A stretch of DNA of 64,000 bases from Rhodobacteraceae bacterium XHP0102. GTDB lineage: Bacteria; Pseudomonadota; Alphaproteobacteria; Rhodobacterales; Rhodobacteraceae. Numbering within the stretch: position 1 is the first letter of the stretch; each line of letters starts with the position of its first letter. The DNA lies in NCBI GenBank assembly GCA_025751475.1, contig JAOWLD010000004.1, positions 62,001 to 126,000 of the forward strand, given 5' to 3'. The notes beneath the pieces are model-generated. The model was not told the origin of the DNA, made no database searches, and saw only the letters and a program-made list of their open reading frames with translations. Both the position numbers and the translations under genes were made by a program. Positions 46,501 to 55,866 of the stretch are shown here, one piece after another.

Positions 46501-48042
46501 ATGTCTGCGCTGACCTTCTCCTCTGATCAGGCCGAAGCCTTTGATAGTGTCGCTGCCATGCTGGCGGGGCACGGGGTAGATATCGAGGCCGAAACAATCA
46601 CCCCGATCAGCGATGGGACATCAGGTGTGCTTGCCATCACAGGCAAAGCGGGCTCGGGCAAAACGATGTTGCTCTCTGCTTTGGTCAAAGCGCTTGATGC
46701 GGCGGGGGTTGATTTGATTACGGGCGATTTCGAGCCACGCCGCCGCAAAGGTCGCCGGTCTGCGGCCATTCTCGCGCCCACCAACAAGGCCGCCAGCGTG
46801 TTGCGACTGCGGGGTGTGCCCGCGACCACGATCCACCGCATCCTATACACACCTGTCTATGATCCTGAATTCGAAAAGGTTGCGGAGTGGCTGACAGGGC
46901 AGGGAGAAAAGCCAAAGATCGAAGCGCTCACCGATGCGGCGCTGGAGCGTGCAAAAGCCACCTATGACACACATAAATCCGTGCCCGCGGCCTTGGCCGC
47001 TGCTGGGTTGCGCGGGTCGGATTTCATCACAGGGTGGAAACGCCGAGAGGAGCCTTTGGACATCGGCCTTGTGGATGAGGCCAGTATGTTGGACGATAAG
47101 CAGTTCGCGGATCTGCGCGAGATTTTCCCCGCGCTCGTTCTGTTTGGCGATCCCGCACAATTGGCGCCCGTTGGTCAATCGGGCAAGATGGTCTTTGAAC
47201 AAATCAATCAAAAGGCGGTCTTTTCGCTTGGTCGCATTCACCGTCAAGATGCGGATAATCCAATCTTGGATTTGGCCCATGCTTTGGGTGACCCTGCATT
47301 GGGGTTTGAGCAGTTTGAACGGATGATCGAGCAGGCGGCTGCGCGCGATGAGCGTGTGGTGATCTCGCCGCGTGCCGATAGCGACCTGATGGCGCGAAGT
47401 CCCGTTCTGGTCTGGCGCAATGCCACGCGGGTGCGGTTGATTACAGGGTTTCGGTCCGTGCATTCCGCCCCCGCGGATGCGCTATTGCCGGGCGAGCCGT
47501 TGATTTGTGATGGGATTGAACTGCCCCTCAAGCACCGCAAGAAACGGATTGATCTGGAGGCCCGCGGCCTCATCAAAGGGGCGCAGGTGGTCTATATTGG
47601 CGCGGGCTCAAAGCCTGGATTTTCGCGGCTTCATGTGGTGGGGGCCGAGGCGCCGCGCCTGTCTGCGGCCTCTATTGTGAAAATTGAATTGCCCGATGAG
47701 GAAGAACCCTTCATTCCTTATGCTGCTCATATGGGGGCCGCATTTTTGCACGGGGCAGCGGTGACCATCCACAAGGCGCAAGGCAGCCAATGGCCTGATG
47801 TTCAGGTGTTCGCCCCTGATCTTTATGCCGCCGCACGCATGGGCCGCATGGAGGCAGGGCAGGCCTTGTGGAAACGTCTGGCTTATGTGGCCATAACCCG
47901 CGCCGAGAACCGCCTGATTTGGATCACGCGCTATATGCTCTCGAAACCGAAAACCCCGCTTGGTATCGCAGATCTCGAGGCACCTGCCACGCCCTTGGTG
48001 TTGGAGGGGGTATCAGGCGCGGATCATGCGGAACAGGGCTGA
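46501..48042 (+). CDS. RecD-like / UvrD-type superfamily 1 helicase
   Basis: The 513-residue protein is an SF1B-like helicase. Walker A is in LAITGKAGSGKTMLLSALVK near 45-64, motif Ia AAILAPTNKAAS, motif II IGLVDEASML near 187-196, motif III LFGDPAQLAPVG, and the late VTIHKAQGSQWPDV and YVAITRAENRLIW typical of UvrD_C_2 domains. It lacks RecBC partners here. Such stand-alone RecD-like proteins are poorly described and could act in repair or RNA:DNA handling. The 3' end overlaps the convergent TIGR02186 gene by 30 bases. Confidence 0.88.
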   Translation: MSALTFSSDQAEAFDSVAAMLAGHGVDIEAETITPISDGTSGVLAITGKAGSGKTMLLSALVKALDAAGVDLITGDFEPRRRKGRRSAAILAPTNKAASVLRLRGVPATTIHRILYTPVYDPEFEKVAEWLTGQGEKPKIEALTDAALERAKATYDTHKSVPAALAAAGLRGSDFITGWKRREEPLDIGLVDEASMLDDKQFADLREIFPALVLFGDPAQLAPVGQSGKMVFEQINQKAVFSLGRIHRQDADNPILDLAHALGDPALGFEQFERMIEQAAARDERVVISPRADSDLMARSPVLVWRNATRVRLITGFRSVHSAPADALLPGEPLICDGIELPLKHRKKRIDLEARGLIKGAQVVYIGAGSKPGFSRLHVVGAEAPRLSAASIVKIELPDEEEPFIPYAAHMGAAFLHGAAVTIHKAQGSQWPDVQVFAPDLYAAARMGRMEAGQALWKRLAYVAITRAENRLIWITRYMLSKPKTPLGIADLEAPATPLVLEGVSGADHAEQG

Positions 48043-48777
48043 GACGAGCCACCCGACAGAAACCGCAACAATCAGCGCCAATAGCCCGTATAAAAGCGGC
48101 TGTTCATGTGCCAAACGAAATGCGGCGCGTTCAATGCCAACTTTGCGCACCGCAATCGTGCTTTCATGGACGTTGATGACCCGACCTGCACGGGTCAGGA
48201 ATATTCGCACTTTGTAATCGCCTTCGATCAAATTCGCAGGCAGGGCAATGGCGGTTGAAAAGAGGGTATCCTCGCGCAGTTCAACGGTATTTTCTTTGAT
48301 TTGATAAAGACCATCTTCCATGCGCAATCGCCTTAAGGCCTCAAGGAAGCTGCTGGCCTGTGCGGCATCGCCCTGCACGTTGCGAAAGGCGCGCGGCAAT
48401 GAGATGCTATAAAGAACGTCTGACACACTGCTGACCGCATCGCGATAGGGGGCGCTGGTGGCCACCGCGTAAAACGTAGGGGCGGCTTCGATCTGGGCCG
48501 CGGCACGGTTGATCCAGATACCTGCAACGCGCTCTTTGCGCCGCATCGTCACGGGGCGGCTTGGTCCCGCCACGGTCACCACCACCGCCAAGGGATTATC
48601 CTGCGCAATTGGCGCTTCGCGGCGCACTGCGCCATAGATCAGGATTTCCGATCCTGAGAAATTGGTCGTGATCGAGATGGTGTCTTGGCTAAAGCCTGCA
48701 ACCACCTGTTCTGCACGGGCGGATAGGGTGGTCAGGGTGCTGCAACAGCAGATCAGGAGGGCGATCAGGTTTCTCAT
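48013..48777 (-). CDS. TIGR02186 family exported/membrane protein
   Basis: The 254-residue protein has a signal peptide (LIALLICCCSTLTTLSARA) and a periplasmic domain, AEQVVAGFSQDTISITTNFS onward. One C-terminal membrane helix follows near 228-248 (PLLYGLLALIVAVSVGWLVS). The family is defined only by co-occurrence with TSUP anion exporters; here the TSUP gene lies directly upstream with a four-base overlap. A role as accessory subunit is the simplest reading. Confidence 0.85.
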   Translation of the reverse strand: MRNLIALLICCCSTLTTLSARAEQVVAGFSQDTISITTNFSGSEILIYGAVRREAPIAQDNPLAVVVTVAGPSRPVTMRRKERVAGIWINRAAAQIEAAPTFYAVATSAPYRDAVSSVSDVLYSISLPRAFRNVQGDAAQASSFLEALRRLRMEDGLYQIKENTVELREDTLFSTAIALPANLIEGDYKVRIFLTRAGRVINVHESTIAVRKVGIERAAFRLAHEQPLLYGLLALIVAVSVGWLVSALFRMIRA

Positions 48778-49697
48778 TGGCCTGCCCCTCCCGCGCTGTA
48801 GGAGATGGAGTAAAGTTCCGAAGGCTCAACCAACAAATCGAACGCCAGTTTCAAACAGACCGCCAGAACAAGGCTGGCAAGCAGAATACGTAATTGCTCC
48901 GCTCTTAGCTTTGTGCCGATCTGGGTCCCGATTTGCGCACCAATGGCACCGCCCACCAACAGCACAATGGCCAAGACAATGTCGACCGTTTGGTTTGTGA
49001 CAGCGTGCATGACCGTGGCAAAACCTGTTACGAAAATGATTTGAAACAGGGATGTGCCAACCACCACCTTGGTGGGCATTCCAAGAAGATAGATCATCAC
49101 GGGCACCATGATGAAGCCCCCGCCAACCCCCATGATCGCAGCCAAAAGCCCAACCAAAACCCCCGCCACCAAGGGCGGGATCACGGAAATATACAGCCCC
49201 GATACGCGAAATTTCATTTTAAAAGGCAGGGCGTGCACCCAATTGTGCCTGCGCCGTGCGGGCGGTGCACCGCGATTGGTTTTGCGCAAGGCGCGCAAGC
49301 TTTCGACAAACATGATGCTGCCGATAATCCCAAGGAAAAGAACATAGGCGAGCTGCACCACAAGGTCGACTTGTCCCATGGCGCGCAGGACTGCAAAAAT
49401 CTGCACCCCAGCCCCCGCGCCAATCAGACCACCGATCAGCAAGACGACACCCATCCGAAGGTCCACGGTCCGCCGCTTGAGATGGGCCATCACGCCAGAA
49501 ACGGAGGAGGCCACCACTTGGCTGGCGGATGTCGCCACCGCGACCGCAGGTGGGATACCTATGAAAAACAGCAAAGGTGTGATCAAGAAGCCGCCGCCCA
49601 CACCAAACATTCCTGACAGAATACCGACCAGACCACCGATGCCGAATATGGCAAAAGCGTCTACACTGACTTCGGCAATGGGCAGGTAAATTTGCAT
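48774..49697 (-). CDS. TSUP (TauE/SafE) family anion permease
   Basis: The 307-residue protein has eight membrane helices in two halves with the repeated motif G-x-G-G-G-F: LVGILSGMFGVGGGFLITPL near 23-42 and GLLAAIMGVGGGFIMVPVMI near 183-202. Members export or import sulfite, sulfonates or related anions. The accessory TIGR02186 gene follows. The anion cannot be named from sequence. Confidence 0.9.
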   Translation of the reverse strand: MQIYLPIAEVSVDAFAIFGIGGLVGILSGMFGVGGGFLITPLLFFIGIPPAVAVATSASQVVASSVSGVMAHLKRRTVDLRMGVVLLIGGLIGAGAGVQIFAVLRAMGQVDLVVQLAYVLFLGIIGSIMFVESLRALRKTNRGAPPARRRHNWVHALPFKMKFRVSGLYISVIPPLVAGVLVGLLAAIMGVGGGFIMVPVMIYLLGMPTKVVVGTSLFQIIFVTGFATVMHAVTNQTVDIVLAIVLLVGGAIGAQIGTQIGTKLRAEQLRILLASLVLAVCLKLAFDLLVEPSELYSISYSAGGAGQ

Positions 49698-49756
49698 AGA
49701 ACAGGGCCGCTTGTCGCTTATACCCCGTTACAGCATAGCCAGACCGCGGGGAAAAG

Positions 49757-50569
49757 TTAAATTTCTTTGACGCTTTTGAGGGCCTGCCGCAAGATTGCCT
49801 CAAATTTCTGTGCCCCAATCGGGGCCATGGCCTTGGTGTGCTCGTGGCTGATTGCTTCGTCCGAGAGGCCCGCAGCCATATTCGTGACGATTGAAATGGC
49901 GGCCACCTCCAATCCCAAAAAACGACAAAGGATCACTTCTGGCACGGTGGACATTCCCACCGCATCGGCGCCAAGAACCTGTGCTGCGCGGATCTCGGCA
50001 GGGGTTTCAAAAGACGGGCCAGAAAACCACGCATAAACCCCCTCGGGCAGTGCAATGCCCAAGGTTTCCGCGCACTTGCGCAATCCGCGCCGCAAGTTGG
50101 GATTATACGCATCTACCATCGACACAAAGCGCGTATCATCTGAAATGCCAATTAAGGGGTTTTGGCCTGAAAAATTGATATGATCGCGGATCAACATCAG
50201 GTCTCCAGGCTTGCAATCAGGCGAAAGCGAGCCTGCGGCATTGGTCAGCAAGACGCGCGTGCCACCCAGCGCTTTGAACAGCGACAAAGGCAGGCGCATC
50301 GCATCGGCTTGGCCCGTTTCGTAATAATGGCTGCGCGCGCCAAAGATCAGAACGCGGCGACCCTCAAGCAGTCCCAGCGCCAGATAGGGCGCATGGCCCG
50401 ACACGCCTGCATCGGGGAAACCCGCCAAGTCAGCATAGGGAATTTTGATCCCATCAACCAGATCGACCAGATGGCCAAGGCCAGACCCCAGAACAAGTCC
50501 CAGTTCGGGCGGGGTCACTCCCGCCACGGATTGAACCTGTGCGGTCAGGGCCTCGATCTGTTCTTCCAT
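49757..50569 (-). CDS. punA: purine nucleoside phosphorylase (PNP-II, trimeric type)
   Basis: The enzyme cleaves purine nucleosides with phosphate. It has LGLVLGSGLGHLVDLVD near 24-40, the phosphate site RSHYYETG, LTNAAGSLSPDCKPGDLMLI and the base-binding GPSFETPAEIRAAQVLGADA. A late region contains SIVTNMAAGLS. The ATG at 50569 (MEEQIEALTAQ) has GGAG ten bases upstream; the longer frame would need a TTG at 50587. It stands alone between TSUP and rimI. Confidence 0.93.
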   Translation of the reverse strand: MEEQIEALTAQVQSVAGVTPPELGLVLGSGLGHLVDLVDGIKIPYADLAGFPDAGVSGHAPYLALGLLEGRRVLIFGARSHYYETGQADAMRLPLSLFKALGGTRVLLTNAAGSLSPDCKPGDLMLIRDHINFSGQNPLIGISDDTRFVSMVDAYNPNLRRGLRKCAETLGIALPEGVYAWFSGPSFETPAEIRAAQVLGADAVGMSTVPEVILCRFLGLEVAAISIVTNMAAGLSDEAISHEHTKAMAPIGAQKFEAILRQALKSVKEI

Positions 50570-50645
50570 TTTCAAAGGCTCCGTCAAAAGGCAGACCCGA
50601 CCCGCGCGGTGCGTGACTGGGGCAGATTATAGGCTGGATAGTGGT

Positions 50646-51068
50646 TCAATAAAACAATGTCTTGGCCAGAAGGATCGCATCACCATAGCCACCCGTGTTG
50701 TAACGGTAATAGTTTTTGCGCAATCCTGTCTCGTCAAACCCTGCCGCTGCATATAGGGCGCGTGCGGCGTGATTATTGCTGTCCACTTCCAAGAAAATAT
50801 CCTCGACCCTCGCGCTGCGCGCTTGTGCAAGCACCGCATCGAGAAGCGCCCGACCATGGCCTTTACCCTGCATTTCAGGTGCAATTGCGATGGTCAAAAT
50901 TTCCGCCTCAGGTGCGACAATCCGAAGGACCGCAAAACCATACGGATGGTCACAGATCACCATGTTGCGCGTCTCAAGCAGGTCTTGGAAATCGCTGAGC
51001 GACCACGCACCGCCTTGAGCAAATGCACGGGCGTGAAGGGCGGCCATCTGCGCGGCATCACGGCTCAC
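50646..51068 (-). CDS. rimI: ribosomal protein alanine N-acetyltransferase RimI
   Basis: RimI acetylates the N-terminus of S18. The 140-residue GNAT protein has IAPEMQGKGHGRALLDAVLA near 81-100 (acetyl-CoA loop) and EVDSNNHAARALYAAAGFDE near 115-134. The start is a GTG at 51068 overlapping the tsaB stop (GTGA). A tsaB-rimI pair is a common arrangement, which supports the name. Confidence 0.9.
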   Translation of the reverse strand: MSRDAAQMAALHARAFAQGGAWSLSDFQDLLETRNMVICDHPYGFAVLRIVAPEAEILTIAIAPEMQGKGHGRALLDAVLAQARSARVEDIFLEVDSNNHAARALYAAAGFDETGLRKNYYRYNTGGYGDAILLAKTLFY

Positions 51069-51709
51069 AGCAGGGGTGGCCCGTAGTCGCGCGCCGGCGC
51101 AGCATCCGCGCCGCGTATGTAAAGCGGGGCGGGGCGGGGCAGATCAGCGCCACTGGCCAGTTTTTCCTCTGCGACACGGGCAATCGCCTCGGCGATCATA
51201 ACGGTCTCGGGAACGGGTTCTGCGTGCCATAATGCGGCGGCCTCTGCGCGAAGGTTGCCCGTAACACGCGCAATGCCTGACAGATCGCAAAGCCTGTCCC
51301 AAGGCATCAGGCGCGGTGGTGCAATTGGCCCATCGGTATCGAATTGCTGGAGATAGACGTCACCGCGGCGGGCATCCTCGATCACGGTCAGGGGGCGTTC
51401 CAAGCCATAGCTGCGGGCTTCAAAAATCGTGACGCCAATGGCAGGTTTTCCAAGGGCCAAGGCCAAGCCACGCGCGGTGGATACGGCGATGCGCAGGCCT
51501 GTGAAATTGCCAGGGCCAATACCAACGCCGATCAGATCAAGATCAGAGGCAGTTTTGCCTGCCTCGTGCAGCAGTGCATCCACCAAGGGCATTAGGTGCT
51601 CTGCTTGGCCTTTCGCCATAGGCTCAAGGCGCGCGGCCAGCGTGCGATCCCCCTCGACCAAAGCGGCCGCGCAATGCGCGGCCGATGTATCTATGCCAAG
51701 GCACAGCAC
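51065..51709 (-). CDS. tsaB: tRNA threonylcarbamoyladenosine protein TsaB
   Basis: TsaB is the partner of TsaD in making t6A at position 37 of tRNAs that read ANN codons. The 214-residue protein has the ASKHA-like start LCLGIDTSAAHCAAALVEGD near 2-21, HLMPLVDALLHEAG, and GVGIGPGNFTGLRIAVSTAR near 62-81. It starts with GTG at 51709, six bases after the NifU-like gene. It lacks the full ATPase and metal site, normal for TsaB. Confidence 0.92.
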   Translation of the reverse strand: MLCLGIDTSAAHCAAALVEGDRTLAARLEPMAKGQAEHLMPLVDALLHEAGKTASDLDLIGVGIGPGNFTGLRIAVSTARGLALALGKPAIGVTIFEARSYGLERPLTVIEDARRGDVYLQQFDTDGPIAPPRLMPWDRLCDLSGIARVTGNLRAEAAALWHAEPVPETVMIAEAIARVAEEKLASGADLPRPAPLYIRGADAAPARDYGPPLL

Positions 51710-51715
51710 GGGCGG

Positions 51716-52279
51716 TCAGACCGTTACAGGGCGCACTTCGACCACTTCGGGAATGTAATGGCGCAACAGATTTTCAATGCCCATCTTCAGCGTCAAAGTC
51801 GATGAGGGGCAACCTGCACAGGCGCCTTGCATATGCAGATAGACCACGCCGCGATCAAAGCCGTGAAACGTGATGTCACCGCCATCTTGTGCCACGGCAG
51901 GACGCACGCGCGTGTCGAGCAATTCCTTAATTTGGCCAACAATCTCGGCATCGGCACCGCTGTGTTCGGCATGGCCGCCTGTCGCGATTGCTTCTTCGCC
52001 CATGACAGGCGCGCCTGATTGGAAATGCTCCATAATCGCACCAAGAAGGGCGGGTTTGATATGGTCCCATTCAACCGTATCGGCCTTTGTTACGGTGACG
52101 AAATCGGTGCCAAAAAACACCGCCGTAACGCCCTCAACCCCAAAAATGCGGGCGGCGAGGGGTGATTTATCGGCGGTTTCGCGCGATGGGAAATCAGCCG
52201 TGCCCATATCCAAAACCGTCAAGCCTGGCAAAAACTTGAGTGTGGCTGGGTTTGGTGTCGATTCCGTTTGAATGAACAT
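51716..52279 (-). CDS. NifU-type Fe-S scaffold protein (NfuA-like)
   Basis: The 187-residue protein has an N-terminal Nfu_N domain (FIQTESTPNPATLKFLPG, 2-19) and a C-terminal NifU domain (about 115-180) with the cluster-binding CAGCPSSTLTLKMGIENLL (C-x-x-C). It carries or transfers Fe-S clusters. An Irr-type box lies 60 bases upstream, a sign of iron control. It is followed by tsaB and rimI, so all three genes may be under that box. Confidence 0.92.
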   Translation of the reverse strand: MFIQTESTPNPATLKFLPGLTVLDMGTADFPSRETADKSPLAARIFGVEGVTAVFFGTDFVTVTKADTVEWDHIKPALLGAIMEHFQSGAPVMGEEAIATGGHAEHSGADAEIVGQIKELLDTRVRPAVAQDGGDITFHGFDRGVVYLHMQGACAGCPSSTLTLKMGIENLLRHYIPEVVEVRPVTV

Positions 52280-52340
52280 AAGGCGTCTCTCCTGCGCGCG
52301 ATCCTTGGCTAAGATATGCGTTGCACAAGGGCAGAAGTCA

Positions 52341-52363
52341 AGTTTTAGAACAATTCTAAAACT
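52341..52363. promoter_or_regulatory. candidate Irr box (ICE motif) upstream of the NifU-like gene
   Basis: A perfect inverted repeat with arms AGTTTTAGAA (52341-52350) and TTCTAAAACT (52354-52363) around CAA contains TTTAGAACAATTCTAAA, which fits the Irr control element consensus TTTAGAA-N3-TTCTAAA known in alphaproteobacteria. It lies about 60 bases before the NifU-like start codon, between usp and that gene. The stem is AT-rich, so a terminator is unlikely. Confidence 0.72.
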
Positions 52364-52368
52364 GAAGG

Positions 52369-52824
52369 TTATGTGATCTGCTCAAGCTGTTCTTTTGTCA
52401 ATTCGCCTGGCACGATTGTGATTGGCGCGGGTAAGCTGCCCGCCTGTTTGCTTAATTGTGTCACCAGCGGGCCAGGCCCGCCTTTGTCTGATCCTGCCCC
52501 AAGCACCAAGACACCGATTTCTGGATCGGCATGAATATGGGCAAGGATTTCCTGAACAGGTTCACCTTCACGAATCGCAAGGCTGGGATCAATGCCTTGC
52601 CGGTCGCGCATCCATTTCGCGAAAACCTCGAAATGTGCTTCGATGCGTTCTCGGGCTTCGGCCCGCATCAAATCGCCTATGCCAATCCAATGCTGAAATT
52701 CCTCGGGCGGGATAATCGAGAGGATCTCAACCGCGCCGCCAGTATTTGCGGCGCGCATCGCTGCAAAGCGCATGGCATTGAGACATTCGCGCGTATCATC
52801 AAGGACAACCAGAAATTTCCGCAT
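52369..52824 (-). CDS. universal stress protein (UspA family)
   Basis: The 151-residue protein begins RKFLVVLDDTRECLNAMRFA, the first beta-strand and helix of the UspA fold. It has GVLVLGAGSDKGGPGPLVTQ near 111-130, a variant of the ATP-binding G-2x-G-9x-G-S/T motif. The expected final serine or threonine region fits only loosely, so nucleotide binding is not certain. The ATG at 52824 is preceded by GGGAG at good spacing. Confidence 0.87.
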   Translation of the reverse strand: MRKFLVVLDDTRECLNAMRFAAMRAANTGGAVEILSIIPPEEFQHWIGIGDLMRAEARERIEAHFEVFAKWMRDRQGIDPSLAIREGEPVQEILAHIHADPEIGVLVLGAGSDKGGPGPLVTQLSKQAGSLPAPITIVPGELTKEQLEQIT

Positions 52825-52897
52825 ATCCCGCTCCCTTATCACCGCCAAGAAGGATGCGCATTCGCGCCGCTTATTTCAACAAGAAAGCACGTGCGGC

Positions 52898-53767
52898 TTA
52901 GGCGGCCTCCGCACTTTGCGCCCATTCCCAGTAGAGCGCACGGGCCTTTTCGCTGATCGGTCCGATCTGGTATCGGACCTCATCAAAGGCGCTGACAGGC
53001 GTGATTTTCTGTAAATTGCCCGTTAGGAACACCTCATCGGCGCGGCGGAAATCATCAAAACTCAGCACTGTCTCGACAACATCAATGCCTGCGGTGCGCA
53101 AATTCTTGATGTGGCGCGCCCGTGTGATGCCTGCCAAAAACGTGCCGTTGGGAATGGGTGTAAACACCACGCCATCGCGCACCATAAATACATTGGCTGT
53201 GGCGGTTTCGGCCACATTCCCCATGGCATCTGCAACCAATGCATTATCAAATCCCTTGGACTTTGCTTCCAAAAGCATCCGTGCGTTATTGGGATACAGG
53301 CACCCCGCTTTTGCATTGACCACATTATCCGCCAAGACAGGGCGGCGAAAGCTGGTGGTGGTCAGGCGCACGGTTTTCGCAGGGTCTGGCATGGGTATTT
53401 CTTCGAGACTTATGGCAAAGCCTGTTGTGCCCGCTTTCGGCAAAATGCCCAATTCACCGCCATCGAGCGCCCAATACATCGGGCGGATATAGACGGCAGC
53501 ATCGGTGGGATACCGCGCCAACCCATCCCAAATGATCTCAAACATTGCTTCGGGACTGTGGTTTGGCGTGATCATCAACGCCTCTGCCGAGCGATTGAGC
53601 CGCGCGCAATGGGCCATCAGGTCAGGGGCGATCCCGTCCACAAATCGCGCGCCGTCAAATACGCTTGAACCAAGCCATGCGCCGTGATCGGCAGCGCGGA
53701 TGACGGGAATATCCGCATCATGCCACGCACCTTCAAAATAGGTTTTAATATTGCTGCCAGTTGCCAT
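52898..53767 (-). CDS. ilvE: branched-chain amino acid aminotransferase (class IV)
   Basis: The 289-residue PLP enzyme of fold type IV has GSSVFDGARFVDGIAPDLMA near 33-52, YIRPMYWAL, the PLP lysine in LADNVVNAKAGCLYPNNARM near 146-165, and the phosphate loop GNVAETATANVFMV near 182-195. It probably makes Val, Leu and Ile from their 2-oxoacids. D-amino-acid aminotransferase and 4-amino-4-deoxychorismate lyase are other members, but the motif set favours IlvE. Confidence 0.88.
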   Translation of the reverse strand: MATGSNIKTYFEGAWHDADIPVIRAADHGAWLGSSVFDGARFVDGIAPDLMAHCARLNRSAEALMITPNHSPEAMFEIIWDGLARYPTDAAVYIRPMYWALDGGELGILPKAGTTGFAISLEEIPMPDPAKTVRLTTTSFRRPVLADNVVNAKAGCLYPNNARMLLEAKSKGFDNALVADAMGNVAETATANVFMVRDGVVFTPIPNGTFLAGITRARHIKNLRTAGIDVVETVLSFDDFRRADEVFLTGNLQKITPVSAFDEVRYQIGPISEKARALYWEWAQSAEAA

Positions 53768-53801
53768 GAGAGATCCTCCTCATGGCAAGCTATAGGCGGC
53801 T

Positions 53802-53957
53802 TCAGCCCGTTGGGCCAGTCGCAAAGCCCAGTTGATATTCCATGGCCGAGGATGCGGGTTTATCCGCCCCCTTTGGGGTCGTGTCTGCGGAGGCGGGTTT
53901 TGCGCCTGCACTGGTCGTAGGCCCTTTGGGGTGTGTTTTCTTTGGTGTCGTCGTCAT
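53802..53957 (-). CDS. small Ala/Pro/Lys-rich protein, 51 residues
   Basis: The ATG at 53957 follows a full CGGAGG ribosome site seven bases upstream. The product, TTTPKKTHPKGPTTSAGAKP onward, is low-complexity with Lys, Pro, Thr and Ala, ending MEYQLGFATGPTG. The frame extends to 54002 but the strong site decides the start. There is no membrane helix. It lies 35 bases from ilvE and may be a small basic, possibly nucleic-acid-binding, protein. I do not recognise a family. Confidence 0.6.
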   Translation of the reverse strand: MTTTPKKTHPKGPTTSAGAKPASADTTPKGADKPASSAMEYQLGFATGPTG

Positions 53958-54148
53958 TTTGAACCTCCGTTTCAACATCATCCGTCGACCGCATTCAGCC
54001 AACGAAGGTTATAGGCAACAGGCAACCCGTGTGCAGGATGCCCACAATTCTCTACAACGGCGTGACAAATAAAATGTTAACTGAAGACCTGTTAACGCGC
54101 AGCATCTATGCCGCATATGCACATTTATACGCTGCGCTGCAGAAAAAG

Positions 54149-54631
54149 TCAAGCCTCGGCCAGCAAAGCATCCAAATCCAATGGGGCGTTGATCATGCGC
54201 AATTGGCCCGCTGCGTCACGCGGCCAATCAGCAGGCTTTCGGTCCCGATACAATTCAATGCCATTCCCATCAGGGTCCGAGAAATACAGCGCCTCGGAGA
54301 CGCCATGATCTGCGGCGCCTTCAAGCTGCACATCATGGGCAATCACCTGCGCCAAGGCCCGTGCGAGGCTGCTACGGTCGGGATAAAGAAAGGCCACATG
54401 ATATAATCCTGCAGCACGTTTGGGGGCGGGACCTGCCCCTGCGCTTTCCCATGTATTGAGACCTAAGTGGTGGTGGTATCCACCCGCCGACAAAAAAGCG
54501 GCTTGTGATCCATAGCGCTGTTGCAGCTCAAGCCCCAAAACATCGCGATAAAACGATATAGCGCGTTCAAGGTCGGTCACCTTGAGATGGACATGACCGA
54601 TGACCAAATCATCGGGTGCGGTATATGTCAT
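54149..54631 (-). CDS. VOC family dioxygenase/glyoxalase-like protein
   Basis: The 160-residue protein is a paired beta-alpha-beta-beta-beta VOC domain. It has IGHVHLKVTDLERAISFYRD near 11-30, LYHVAFLYPDRSSLARALAQ near 76-95, and FSDPDGNGIELYRDR near 118-132. The residues His, His and Glu of a metal site are visible. Relatives include glyoxalase, catechol-2,3-dioxygenase (CatE) and fosfomycin resistance proteins; the closest motif set is CatE-like. Its substrate is unknown. Confidence 0.87.
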   Translation of the reverse strand: MTYTAPDDLVIGHVHLKVTDLERAISFYRDVLGLELQQRYGSQAAFLSAGGYHHHLGLNTWESAGAGPAPKRAAGLYHVAFLYPDRSSLARALAQVIAHDVQLEGAADHGVSEALYFSDPDGNGIELYRDRKPADWPRDAAGQLRMINAPLDLDALLAEA

Positions 54632-54727
54632 TATATGCTCTCCTTTGAGGGTCTATCTGCCCTCAAGGCACGCAGACATAAACGGGCCATTGCGCAAGGT
54701 GTCTGTGCAAAAATGCGAGAGGCGCGC

Positions 54728-55750
54728 TTAGCTGCGCACCATCCCCACAATATCATAAGCCTGTGCGAGAATGGGTGTTGCAAGCGCCCGCGCGCGCTCG
54801 GCGCCGCGGCCAAGGATGCGGTCAATCTCAGCCTGATCTTGCATCAGACGCGCCATCTCGGTGGAAATCGGGGCGAGTTTTGCAACAGCCAAATCCGAAA
54901 GCGCCATTTTGAAATGGCCAAACAGCGCGCCCTGATGTTGGTCAAGCACGGCTTGAGGTGTGATTTCCGCCAAGGCGGCATAGATATTGACCAGATTGCG
55001 CGCCTCAGGCCTTGTGTCCAACTCCGTCAGGCTGTCGGGCAAGGGATCAGGATCGGTTTTGGCCTTGCGGATTTTCTTGGAAATCGCATCTGCATCATCG
55101 GTCATATTGATCCGACTTGCCTCTGCAGGGTCAGATTTCGACATTTTTTTCGTGCCGTCTTTCAGGCTCATCACCCGTGTTGCGGCGCCTTCGATTACAG
55201 GCTCTGCGATGGGAAAGAATTCTACCCCAAAATCATGGTTGAACTTGGCGGCGATATCGCGGGTCAGTTCCAGATGTTGTTTTTGGTCTTCGCCGACGGG
55301 CACATGGGTGGCATGGTAGACCAAGATATCCGCCGCCATCAGCGCAGGATAGGCGAACAGACCGAGCGAGGCATTCTCTGCGTTTTTGCCTGCCTTGTCC
55401 TTCCATTGCGTCATGCGTCCCATCCAGCCCATGCGCGCCACGCAATTGAACAACCAGCCCAGTTGCGCGTGTTCGGGCACTTGGCTTTGATTGAAGAGAA
55501 TGGATTTTTCTGGATCAATCCCTGCCGCAATGAACCCTGCGCACAGCTCACGGGTGTTTTTCTTGAGATCGTTTGGATTTTGCCAAACAGTGATCGCGTG
55601 CAGATCGACCATGCAATAGATGGTCTCAAAACCGCCTGCATTCTGCATATCCACAAAGCGCTTCATAGCGCCCAAATAATTCCCAAGGGTCAGTCCGCCC
55701 GATGGTTGGATGCCCGAGAAGACGCGCGGTGTGAATTTTGTGTCCGCCAT
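54728..55750 (-). CDS. trpS: tryptophanyl-tRNA synthetase
   Basis: TrpS charges tRNA-Trp. The 340-residue protein has the class I HIGH-type motif [18 protein letters not shown] near 12-29 (TLGN) and the KMSKS sequence [20 protein letters not shown] near 189-208. The ATG at 55750 ([13 protein letters not shown]) fits the family; the longer frame adds 20 unrelated residues. It is divergent from the rhomboid-like gene. Confidence 0.96.
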   Translation of the reverse strand: MADTKFTPRVFSGIQPSGGLTLGNYLGAMKRFVDMQNAGGFETIYCMVDLHAITVWQNPNDLKKNTRELCAGFIAAGIDPEKSILFNQSQVPEHAQLGWLFNCVARMGWMGRMTQWKDKAGKNAENASLGLFAYPALMAADILVYHATHVPVGEDQKQHLELTRDIAAKFNHDFGVEFFPIAEPVIEGAATRVMSLKDGTKKMSKSDPAEASRINMTDDADAISKKIRKAKTDPDPLPDSLTELDTRPEARNLVNIYAALAEITPQAVLDQHQGALFGHFKMALSDLAVAKLAPISTEMARLMQDQAEIDRILGRGAERARALATPILAQAYDIVGMVRS

Positions 55751-55866
55751 GGTGCGACCTATTGTTTGCGTGATTTTCCGCCAGAAGAAAATCCTGTGAT
55801 ATGCTGGCATTTATATCGCGTATCGCTTACCCACGGGGGGCAATAACGTCAACCAAAGGTGCTGAA

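Noticed and set aside
54076-54096. GTTAAC direct repeat as a CtrA site
   Set aside because: The TTAA words are separated by 11 bases rather than 7.
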